In this document: in pieces, positions 1 to 6,006 of the stretch
Layout of the letters: every line of letters starts with the position of its first letter
Position numbering within the stretch: the first letter of the stretch is position 1
Origin: Polyangium sp. (in: bacteria)
Lineage (GTDB): Bacteria; Myxococcota_A; Polyangia; Palsa-1104
Assembly (NCBI GenBank): GCA_025450955.1
Contig: JANWLJ010000099.1
Coordinates: 1-7,023 of the forward strand
Length of the DNA stretch: 7,023 nucleotides
Direction of reading: 5' to 3'
The notes under the pieces: generated by a model
Seen by the model: the letters and a program-made list of their open reading frames with translations, nothing else
Told to the model about the DNA's origin: nothing
Database searches by the model: none
Made by a program: the position numbers and the translations under genes

Positions 1-541
1 GAAGCTCGCCGGGGAAATGGCCGCCCGCGCGCAAGCGCCGGCCGTGCGCGGCGATCGCGTGCCGGTGGCGACCGAGGCGCGGCGCCGCGGAGAGCCGCGG
101 GCGAGCGCGCCCCGCGTCCTTGCCCATCCGATCGAGCGCGGCGAGCGCGGCCGTAAAAGGAGGCTTCACCGCGCGATCGAAAAACGGCCAGACGCGCCCT
201 GCGGCCTCCGCCTCGAGCGCCGCCTCGGCGACCCGCTCTGCGCCGGGCGTTCCATCGCCGGTGAGATGAACGAGCTCGCGCACACCGGCGCCCATCGCCT
301 GCGCCGCCAGCTCGGCGATCCGCGCTGAGTCGGGGTGGCCGAAGGCGACGTAGAGATCGATCGTGACCGCGGCGTCGGGCGAGCCGCGCTCGGGTTGGTG
401 GCCGGGCGGCGCGTGGACCACCTCGCCCGGCGCGCCCGCGTGATGCTCAGCCGCGCGCGCGATCCCCGTCGCGGCGAGCCCGGCGATGCAGCCGAGCCCG
501 AGCCCCAGCGCGACGATGACCGCGGAACGAAAGCGGCGCAC
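1..541 (-). CDS. Exported DsbA-like thioredoxin-fold protein lacking the CXXC motif (partial, N-terminal 180 residues)
   Basis: This frame stays open from a GTG at 541 to the window edge, so the C-terminus is missing. The product starts MRRFRS, followed by a hydrophobic stretch (about residues 7-28) and an ARA-A site, giving a likely Sec signal peptide cleaved after residue 30. Residues 59-74 (VTIDLYVAFGHPDSAR) align without gaps to the first strand and active-site helix of DsbA/Thioredoxin_4 proteins, typically VTIVEFSDFQCPYCAR. The redox cysteines are replaced by H69 and S72, while the Pro between them is kept. Residues 103-122 (RVAEAALEAEAAGRVWPFFD) resemble the family's helical segment, usually AAEAALAA...GKFWxxHD. 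Family assignment is an inference from these two blocks. If correct, the domain is probably not a dithiol oxidoreductase and may be structural or binding; a second, active domain could lie beyond the edge. No clear ribosome binding site precedes the GTG, and no ATG exists upstream in this frame near the start. It is divergent from the lipoprotein gene at 688. Confidence 0.55.
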   Translation of the reverse strand, partial: MRRFRSAVIVALGLGLGCIAGLAATGIARAAEHHAGAPGEVVHAPPGHQPERGSPDAAVTIDLYVAFGHPDSARIAELAAQAMGAGVRELVHLTGDGTPGAERVAEAALEAEAAGRVWPFFDRAVKPPFTAALAALDRMGKDAGRARPRLSAAPRLGRHRHAIAAHGRRLRAGGHFPGEL

Positions 542-687
542 CCGCGGATGGTACCGCGCGCGCTTGGCTCGGCGCTTGCTGAATGTCGACGGAGAATGCG
601 ACGATCGAAGCGGGTCAGCACGTTCTCGCGCCGTCGGCGGGGACGGTTGACCCGAGTGGCCCGAGTCGATTGTCCCCAGGAGGCGCG
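542..687. promoter_or_regulatory. Divergent intergenic region with short repeats
   Basis: This 146-bp stretch separates two divergently transcribed genes and must carry the start signals for both. Visible elements are a direct repeat GAATGTCGACG (581-591) and GAATGCGACG (594-603), a second direct repeat CCCGAGT at 651-657 and 660-666, and an inverted repeat GGGGAC (639-644) with GTCCCC (672-677) whose 3' arm abuts the ribosome binding site at 678. TTGACC at 647-652 resembles a -35 box, but the only -10-like sequence after it (GATTGT, 668-673) lies 15 bp away and very close to the start codon, so I do not call a specific promoter. Regulatory function is inferred from position only. Confidence 0.35.
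678..683 (+). promoter_or_regulatory. Ribosome binding site of the FG-GAP lipoprotein
   Basis: A perfect AGGAGG lies 4 nt before the ATG at 688. It decides the start: an in-frame ATG at 583 would add 35 residues in front of a clean lipoprotein signal peptide and has no comparable site before it. Confidence 0.8.
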
Positions 688-3114
688 ATGCGCGTAGCGT
701 GGCTGGCGGTAGGACTGCTCCTCTGCGCGGGGTGTCACGAGAGCGCGACCGGCTCGGACGGCGGCGCGGGCGATCTCGGCGCACTCGACAGCGGCGCCGG
801 CGGCGACGGCGCGCTCGGCGACGGCGGCTGCGGCGGAGTGGTGTGCGCGGCGCCGCAGGTGTGCCGCTACGACACCTGCATCGATCCGCCGGCGGCCTGC
901 ACCACCGACCAGATGTGCGAGGACGACTCGTACTGCGAGATGGGCGAGTGCCTGCCCTACGGCGTCGGTCCGCGCGGCCCGTTCGATCCGACGTGCAAGC
1001 GGCTCGACGTGCTCGGCCTCTTCTCGCCGCGCGCGCAGTGCCAGTGGAGCGGGCCGGCGGCGAACGACTTCCCCGACTCGACCAACGTGCTGTCGACGCC
1101 GCTCGTCGCCGACTTCGACTTCGACGGCGATCCCAAAACGGTCCATCCGTCGATCGTGTTCGTCACCTACAACTGCACCGACGGCGGCTGCGGCGACGCG
1201 ACCAACTGCTACGGCGTCATTCGGGTGATCGACGGCGCCACCTGCGCGCCCGAATATTCGATGGGCGCGCCGGGCCTGATCATCGGCGACGTCACGCCGG
1301 CGATCGGCGATCTCGACGGCGACGGTCGGCCCGACATCGTCACCGAGCGCCAGAACGCGGCCGGCGGCGGGGTGGTCGGCTACAAGTACGACAAGGCGCA
1401 GGACAAGTTCGTCCCGCTGTGGACCAACTACGCCAGCTTCAACGCGACCGGCTGCCACTGGGACTCGCTCGCGATCCACGATCTCGACGACGACGGAGTG
1501 CCCGAGATCGTCCAGGCCGGCCCGTTCCCGGCGGTCTACAACAACCAGGGAATGCTGATCGCCAGCTCGACGGCGAACACCAGCTACTCCGACGGGCTGC
1601 ACCCGGTGCTCGCCGATCTCGACGGCGACGGCTCGGTGGAGATGGTCGACGGCAAAGAGGCGTTCCGCTTCGACAAGACCACCAAGCAGTGGACGCTCGC
1701 GGCCGGCTACGGCGGGCCGTCGCTCGGGCAAACGGCGATCGCCGACTTCGGCACCTTCGGCGCCGATCCCACCAAAGACGATCGCTCGAAGCTCGACGGG
1801 ATTCCCGAGATCGCGGTGGTCACCTCCGGCCAGGTGCGGGTGCAGACGCTCGCCGGCCGGGTGGTGTTCGGACCGATCGGGCTGCCCGGCACCACCGCCG
1901 GCACCGGCGGGGCGCCGACGATCGCCGACTTCGACGGAGACGGACGCGCCGAGATCGGCGTCGCGGGCGCGACCGCTTACGGCGTGTTCGATCCGGACTG
2001 CGTGGCCGGCGCCGCCGCCAAGAAGTGTCCGAGCGGCGCGACCACCGGAATCCTCTGGTCCAAGCAGTCGCAAGATCTCTCGTCGAACGTGACCGGCTCG
2101 TCGGTGTTCGACTTCGACGGCGACGGCAAGGCCGAGGTGGTCTACGCCGACGAGTGCTTCTCGCGCGTCTACGACGGCACGAGCGGCGACGTGCTGTTCT
2201 CGCAGTTTCACACCTCGTGCACCTGGTACGAAAATCCGATCGTCGCCGACGTGAGCGGCAACTTCCGCTCGGCGGTGGTGATCCCGTCGAACGTCAACTG
2301 CAACGTGAGCTGCCCGGCGCTCGATCCGATCGACGACGGCGTGCGCTGCGACACCGGCGCCGACTGCCCCGGCACCACCACCTGCGTGCGCGAAAACGCC
2401 GGCGATCAATATGGCCGCTGCCGCTGCGCCGCCGACGCCGACTGCGGCTCGCCGAGCCTGTCGTGCGCCGATCCGATCGCCGGCCCGTCACCGATGGGCA
2501 AGGTGTGCCGCGCGCAGCACCCGCAAGGGACCGCGCAGTCGGGCGTGCTGGTGCTCCACGACGTGCTCGATCGCTGGGTGCCGTCGCGGCACATCTGGAA
2601 TCAGCACGCCTACGCGGTCACCAACGTCAACGAGGACGGCACCATCCCGAAGACCTCGGCGTGGCTGCCGAACTGGAAGCAGCCCAACCTGAACAACTTC
2701 CGGCAGAACACGCCGGGGCAGCTCGATCCGAAGAGCGTCCCCGACCTCACCTCGTCGGGCACCGGCGCGCCCGGCATCCACGAGAGCTTGATGTGCGATC
2801 CGAACGGCACGCTCCAGCTGCAAGCGCGCGTCTGCAACCGCGGCACCGGACCGGTCGGCGCCGGGCTGCCGGTCACCTTCTACGTCGGCGCCAAGGCGAA
2901 CAACATGCCGATCTGCACCGCGATGACCACCATGCCGCTTCAGTCGGGCGCGTGCGAGGTGGTCGGCTGCCCGTGGCCGAACGCGCCCAAGTCGCCGACC
3001 GACGTCACCATCTCCGCCGACGACGACGGCACCGGCAAGGCCACCTCGACCGAGTGCGACGGCTCAAACGACATCGGCACCCTGCTCGGCGTCTCCTGCA
3101 ACCCGATCGGCTGA
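688..3114 (+). CDS. FG-GAP/VCBS repeat lipoprotein with Cys-rich modules and CARDB-like C-terminus
   Basis: The product is 808 residues. The N-terminus MRVAWLAVGLLLCAGC is a type II signal peptide with the lipid-modified Cys at 16. The -3 residue is Cys rather than the usual Leu, so the lipobox is slightly atypical. A Gly/Asp-rich linker (17-47) leads to a Cys-rich segment (48-91). Calcium-loop motifs of the FG-GAP/VCBS type occur at 142, 208, 265, 310, 414 and 475 (for example DLDGDGRPDIV at 208-218), plus a stretched copy around 353-378 ending DGIPEIAVV. These are usual for beta-propeller surface proteins of the integrin-alpha type. A second Cys-rich segment (538-607), a conserved-looking HIWNQHAY...NNFRQN block (634-675) and an Ig/CARDB-like tail (about 703-808, with VCNRGTG) follow. 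The protein is likely anchored in the outer membrane or exposed at the surface, with a role in binding or adhesion inferred only from the family. It is a monocistronic-looking gene with a strong AGGAGG site, ending 6 bp before the convergent oxidase-assembly operon. Confidence 0.88.
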   Translation: MRVAWLAVGLLLCAGCHESATGSDGGAGDLGALDSGAGGDGALGDGGCGGVVCAAPQVCRYDTCIDPPAACTTDQMCEDDSYCEMGECLPYGVGPRGPFDPTCKRLDVLGLFSPRAQCQWSGPAANDFPDSTNVLSTPLVADFDFDGDPKTVHPSIVFVTYNCTDGGCGDATNCYGVIRVIDGATCAPEYSMGAPGLIIGDVTPAIGDLDGDGRPDIVTERQNAAGGGVVGYKYDKAQDKFVPLWTNYASFNATGCHWDSLAIHDLDDDGVPEIVQAGPFPAVYNNQGMLIASSTANTSYSDGLHPVLADLDGDGSVEMVDGKEAFRFDKTTKQWTLAAGYGGPSLGQTAIADFGTFGADPTKDDRSKLDGIPEIAVVTSGQVRVQTLAGRVVFGPIGLPGTTAGTGGAPTIADFDGDGRAEIGVAGATAYGVFDPDCVAGAAAKKCPSGATTGILWSKQSQDLSSNVTGSSVFDFDGDGKAEVVYADECFSRVYDGTSGDVLFSQFHTSCTWYENPIVADVSGNFRSAVVIPSNVNCNVSCPALDPIDDGVRCDTGADCPGTTTCVRENAGDQYGRCRCAADADCGSPSLSCADPIAGPSPMGKVCRAQHPQGTAQSGVLVLHDVLDRWVPSRHIWNQHAYAVTNVNEDGTIPKTSAWLPNWKQPNLNNFRQNTPGQLDPKSVPDLTSSGTGAPGIHESLMCDPNGTLQLQARVCNRGTGPVGAGLPVTFYVGAKANNMPICTAMTTMPLQSGACEVVGCPWPNAPKSPTDVTISADDDGTGKATSTECDGSNDIGTLLGVSCNPIG
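1111..2142 (+). repeat. FG-GAP/VCBS Asp-rich calcium-loop repeats within the lipoprotein gene
   Basis: Six in-frame copies of a D-x-D-x-D-G type loop start at nucleotides 1111, 1309, 1480, 1615, 1927 and 2110. Most read GA(T/C)-(C/T)TC-GAC-GGC-GAC-GG at DNA level. Spacing is irregular (198, 171, 135, 312 and 183 nt); the 312-nt gap contains the diverged copy near 1744-1821. All gaps are multiples of three, as expected for protein-level propeller blades rather than a DNA tandem repeat. Confidence 0.75.
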
Positions 3115-3120
3115 GGCGCG

Positions 3121-3549
3121 CTACGCGGGCGGGTGATAAAGCATCAGGTAGACCACCACGCCGGTCACCGAGACGTAGAGCCACACCGGCAAGGTGATGC
3201 GGACGATCTTGCGGTGCTCGGCGAAGCGCCGCTTGGCCGCGAGATAGACGGTGCGGATCGCGAGCGGCGGCACCAGCGTCGCGAGCAGCATGTGGGTCAT
3301 GAGGATCGCGAGGTAGACCGTCTTCCACGGGCCGAAGCCGGGATAGCGGTGGGTGCCGGTGAGCCAGACGCGGGTGAGATAACAGACGAGGAACAGCGCC
3401 GAGACGGTGAACGCCGAGGCCATCAGCCAGCCGTGCAGCCGGCGGCGGCCGCCGCGGATCGCGATCCAGCCGCCCAAGAGCAAGAGGCCGGAGGTGCCGT
3501 TCAAACTGGCGTTGACCGCGGCGAGCGTCTGGCCGAGCGCTTCGTTCAC
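3121..3549 (-). CDS. DUF420 (YozB/CtaM-like) membrane protein, cytochrome oxidase biogenesis
   Basis: The product has 142 residues with four predicted membrane segments (about 8-32, 42-60, 76-103 and 119-138), the size and topology of the DUF420 family. Family-like features are VNASLNGTS near 12-20, RLHGWLM around His39, THMLLA around His86, EHRKIVR around His112 and His139 at the end. In Bacillus subtilis and Staphylococcus aureus the DUF420 protein YozB/CtaM is required for functional aa3-type oxidase. Its biochemical role is not firmly established; the histidines could ligate heme or copper, but that is inference. The gene starts with GTG at 3549, which overlaps the stop of the Sco gene by 4 nt (GTGA). 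There is no good separate ribosome binding site, so translational coupling is likely. It is the last gene of the operon, converging on the lipoprotein gene. Confidence 0.88.
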   Translation of the reverse strand: MNEALGQTLAAVNASLNGTSGLLLLGGWIAIRGGRRRLHGWLMASAFTVSALFLVCYLTRVWLTGTHRYPGFGPWKTVYLAILMTHMLLATLVPPLAIRTVYLAAKRRFAEHRKIVRITLPVWLYVSVTGVVVYLMLYHPPA

Positions 3550-4190
3550 GTGCCGCCGGAGGCGAGGAGCTGGCTCAAATCGAGCCGCAGCTTCTCCATC
3601 TGCAGAGGCTCGGTCGAGTCGTAGAAGCCGCGGATCTCGCCGCTTCCGTCGACCAGCACCATCTTGGTGCCGTGGACGATCGCGAACCCGTCGGCGGCTT
3701 TGGGATCGGGATCTTTCTCCATCGCCTGCTTGAAGCCGTGCACCACCGCGTCTTCGACCTCTTTATAGGGGCCGGTGAGAAAGTGCCAGACGCGCGGGTC
3801 GGCCTGGTAGCCTTTGGCGAACGCGCGCAGCCGCGCCGGCGTGTCGCGATCGGGATCGACGCTGATCGACACCAGCCGGGTGCGCCCGTCTTCGCCGCGG
3901 TTTTCGAGGTAGCGCTGAAGGCCCGCCATCCGCTCGGTGAGCCGCGGGCAGGCCTCCGAGCAGCTGGTGAAGACGAAGTCGGCGACCCACACTTTCCCGT
4001 CGAGATCGGCGAGGCCGATCGGTTGGTTCTCCTGATCGGTGAAGGCGAACGCCGGCACGTGGCCGTACTTGGGCAGCGCGCGATGATGATGGCGCGCGGC
4101 CAGCCACGAGGCGACCGGGATCGACAGCAGGACCACGCAGAAGAGGGTCCACAGCCAGGGGTGCTTGAGCGGGGTCTCGGGCTCGGTCAT
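3546..4190 (-). CDS. sco1: Sco1/SenC-family copper chaperone for cytochrome c oxidase
   Basis: The product is 214 residues, typical for bacterial Sco. It has one N-terminal membrane anchor (about 12-31) followed by a periplasmic thioredoxin-like domain. The diagnostic copper ligands are present: Cys77 and Cys81 in TSCSEACP (CXXXCP) and the distal His173 in IVHGTKMVLVD. VSISVDPDRDTP (107-118) is the usual Sco strand and loop. Sco proteins bind copper and metallate or reduce the CuA site of oxidase subunit II on the outer face of the membrane. An Arg-His-His-His run (33-36) directly after the anchor is unusual and could be an accessory metal site. The ATG at 4190 follows an AAGGGG-like ribosome binding site and lies 2 bp after the permease stop codon. 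The gene overlaps the downstream DUF420 gene by 4 nt. Confidence 0.95.
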   Translation of the reverse strand: MTEPETPLKHPWLWTLFCVVLLSIPVASWLAARHHHRALPKYGHVPAFAFTDQENQPIGLADLDGKVWVADFVFTSCSEACPRLTERMAGLQRYLENRGEDGRTRLVSISVDPDRDTPARLRAFAKGYQADPRVWHFLTGPYKEVEDAVVHGFKQAMEKDPDPKAADGFAIVHGTKMVLVDGSGEIRGFYDSTEPLQMEKLRLDLSQLLASGGT

Positions 4191-4192
4191 CG

Positions 4193-5044
4193 CTACCCCT
4201 TTTTGCCGCGGCGCGAGCAGACCCAGGTGGCCACCAGCGTCGCGGCGATCGCGAAGCCGCCCACCACCGCGAGCTCGGCCAACGTCGACGAGCCGGTGGT
4301 GCCGATCGCGCCGCCGGTGAGCGCGCGGCGGATGCCGTCGACGCCGTAGGACATGGGATTAGAGCGCATCATCCAGCCGATCCACGACGAGGCGCCGGTG
4401 AGCGGGAACATCGCGCCCGAGAGGATCCACAGCGGGATGAGCAGCACGCTCATCACCACGTGATAGCCCTGGGTCGAGTCGAGCCACCACGCGATCGCGA
4501 AGCCCATCGACGAGAGCCCGATCGAGGTGAGAAGCAGCATCGCGGCCATGAGCGGCCAGTCGACCGCGCTGAAGTGATAGCCGGCCAGCGGCAGGAGCAC
4601 CAAGAACATCGCCGCCTGCGCGAGCGCGATCGCGACCCCGCCCATGGTCTTGCCGAGCACCAGCGAGGTGCGCGAGGCAGGCGCGACCAGCACCGCTTGC
4701 AAGAAACCTTTGTGGCGATCTTCGATCACCGACATGGTGGTGAAGATCGAGGTGAACAGCACCACCAGCATCACGATGCCGGGAAAGAAATATTGGATGT
4801 AGCCGACCTGGCTCGCGCCCTTCATCTGAAACGAGCCGGCCAGCCCCGAGCCGATCACCAACCAGAAGATGAGCGGCTGCACCAGCGCGCCGACCACCCG
4901 GCTCTTCTGCCGGAAGAAGCGGCGCAGATCGCGCGAGGTGAGCACTAAGATGGTGGCGAGGTTGAGCTTGAGCTGGGTCGGGCGCGCGCTCGGCTGCTCG
5001 TCCTGCACGACCGGAGAATCGACAATGGCTACCGACGACGGCAT
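4193..5044 (-). CDS. ABC-2 type transporter permease in the oxidase-assembly operon
   Basis: The product has 283 residues with about six hydrophobic segments (near 50-68, 85-105, 132-153, 164-185, 196-215 and 257-277) after a polar, probably cytoplasmic N-terminal arm of about 30 residues. The EDRHKGFLQAVLVAPASR segment (108-125) and the SNPMSYGVDGIRRAL segment (228-242) are typical of ABC-2/DrrB/NodJ-type permeases. It should pair with the ATPase encoded immediately upstream to form an exporter; the substrate cannot be read from sequence. The start ATG at 5044 shares one base with the ATPase stop (TGATG) and has GGAG 8 nt upstream at 5053-5056. Location between ctaB and sco suggests a link to oxidase assembly, for example moving a cofactor or a precursor, but this is inference from context. 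Confidence 0.9.
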   Translation of the reverse strand: MPSSVAIVDSPVVQDEQPSARPTQLKLNLATILVLTSRDLRRFFRQKSRVVGALVQPLIFWLVIGSGLAGSFQMKGASQVGYIQYFFPGIVMLVVLFTSIFTTMSVIEDRHKGFLQAVLVAPASRTSLVLGKTMGGVAIALAQAAMFLVLLPLAGYHFSAVDWPLMAAMLLLTSIGLSSMGFAIAWWLDSTQGYHVVMSVLLIPLWILSGAMFPLTGASSWIGWMMRSNPMSYGVDGIRRALTGGAIGTTGSSTLAELAVVGGFAIAATLVATWVCSRRGKKG

Positions 5045-6006
5045 CAGTTCTTCTCCACCAGGCCGCGGCCGGTCAGCTTGACGAACACGTCGCCGAGCGT
5101 CGGGCGCCGCAGGCCCACCGCCTTCAAGCGTCCGGGTGCGAACAGCTCGACCAGACGCGGGATGAGCGCGTGGCCCTGCTCGGCTTCGATCACCACCTGC
5201 CCGTCGACGATGAGCGGCGGGGTCGAGACCAGCGTGGCGGCTTGCGCGGCGATCTCTTCCGGGTTGTCCGCCTCGAGCGTGATCACGTCGCCGCCCACCT
5301 GCTTCTTGAGCGCGTCGACGGTGTCACACGCGATCACCTTGCCCGCGTCGAGGACCGCCAGCCGATCGCACTGCTCGGCCTCCTCGGGCTGATGGGTGGT
5401 GAGGAGGATGGTGAGCCGGCGGACGCGCTTGAGCTCGTTGAGCTGCGCCCAGATGCGCCGCTGCGTCGCCTGATCGATGCCGCGCGCCGGCTCATCCATG
5501 ATGAGGATCTCCGGCTCGTGCAAAAGCACGCGCGCGAGCTCGAGCCGGCGCCGCATTCCGCCCGAGTAGCGCTCGACCGGCTCGCCCGCGCGATCGGCCA
5601 ATTCGACCAGCGCCAGCATCTCGGAGACCCGCCGCTCGGCCAGGCGGCCCGACAGCCCGTAGAGCGCGGCGCCGAGGCGAAGGTTCTCGAGGCCGGTCAG
5701 CTTCTCGTCGAGGCTCGGCTCCTGAAACACCACCCCGAGCCGCTGGCGCATCCGCGGCGAGGTGGGCGGCGCTTCGTGGCCGTCGATGAGGATGCGTCCG
5801 CTATCGGCGGCGAGCAGGCCGGTGAGCAAATTGAAGGTGGTCGACTTGCCGGCGCCGTTCGGGCCGAGAAAGCCGAAGAACTCGCCGCGCGCGATGTCGA
5901 GCGTGAGGCCGTCGACGGCGACGCGGGCGCCGAACTTGCGGGTGAGACCCTCGAGGCGAAGAAACGGCGCGGCCGGATTTCGAGAACCCTGAGGCTCGGC
6001 GATCAT
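5044..6006 (-). CDS. ABC transporter ATP-binding protein (DrrA-type), partner of the ABC-2 permease
   Basis: The product has 320 residues. The nucleotide-binding domain has Walker A GPNGAGKST (48-56), Q-loop Gln95, signature YSGGMRRR (147-154), Walker B ILIMDEP (167-173) and switch His205. A C-terminal extension (about 236-320) containing RRPTLGDVFVKLTGRGL (300-316) matches the DrrA/CcmA-like exporter ATPases. The D-loop region reads ARGIDQ instead of the more usual TxGLDP, a mild deviation. The chosen ATG at 6006 overlaps the ctaB stop by 4 nt (ATGA). The frame stays open further upstream through ctaB, but that portion is antisense-frame noise without domain content, while the ATP domain begins directly after this ATG. 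It energises the adjacent permease; coupling by overlapping codons suggests fixed stoichiometry. Confidence 0.93.
   Translation of the reverse strand: MIAEPQGSRNPAAPFLRLEGLTRKFGARVAVDGLTLDIARGEFFGFLGPNGAGKSTTFNLLTGLLAADSGRILIDGHEAPPTSPRMRQRLGVVFQEPSLDEKLTGLENLRLGAALYGLSGRLAERRVSEMLALVELADRAGEPVERYSGGMRRRLELARVLLHEPEILIMDEPARGIDQATQRRIWAQLNELKRVRRLTILLTTHQPEEAEQCDRLAVLDAGKVIACDTVDALKKQVGGDVITLEADNPEEIAAQAATLVSTPPLIVDGQVVIEAEQGHALIPRLVELFAPGRLKAVGLRRPTLGDVFVKLTGRGLVEKN

Noticed and set aside
657..673. Possible sigma-54 (-24/-12) promoter TGGCCCG...TTGT
   Set aside because: The GG and TTG elements are two bases too far apart, the -12 element ends in T instead of C, and it would lie only about 15 nt from the start codon.
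583..687. Upstream in-frame ATG at 583 as lipoprotein start
   Set aside because: It would place 35 polar residues before the signal peptide, and the AGGAGG at 678-683 points to the ATG at 688.
166..2409. 747-residue open frame on the minus strand opposite the lipoprotein gene
   Set aside because: It is Arg/Ala/Val-rich low-complexity sequence with no domain, produced by the high GC third-position bias of the plus-strand gene; it also conflicts with the real minus frame at 1-541.
699..3197. 832-residue plus-strand open frame overlapping the lipoprotein
   Set aside because: The translation is dominated by Arg and has no motifs; it is the shifted shadow of the Asp-rich FG-GAP gene, where GAC-GGC codons read as Arg codons.
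3133..4349. Plus-strand open frames opposite the DUF420, Sco and permease genes
   Set aside because: They are antisense shadows, rich in Arg, His, Glu and Gly, with no motifs, while the minus-strand frames show full family signatures.
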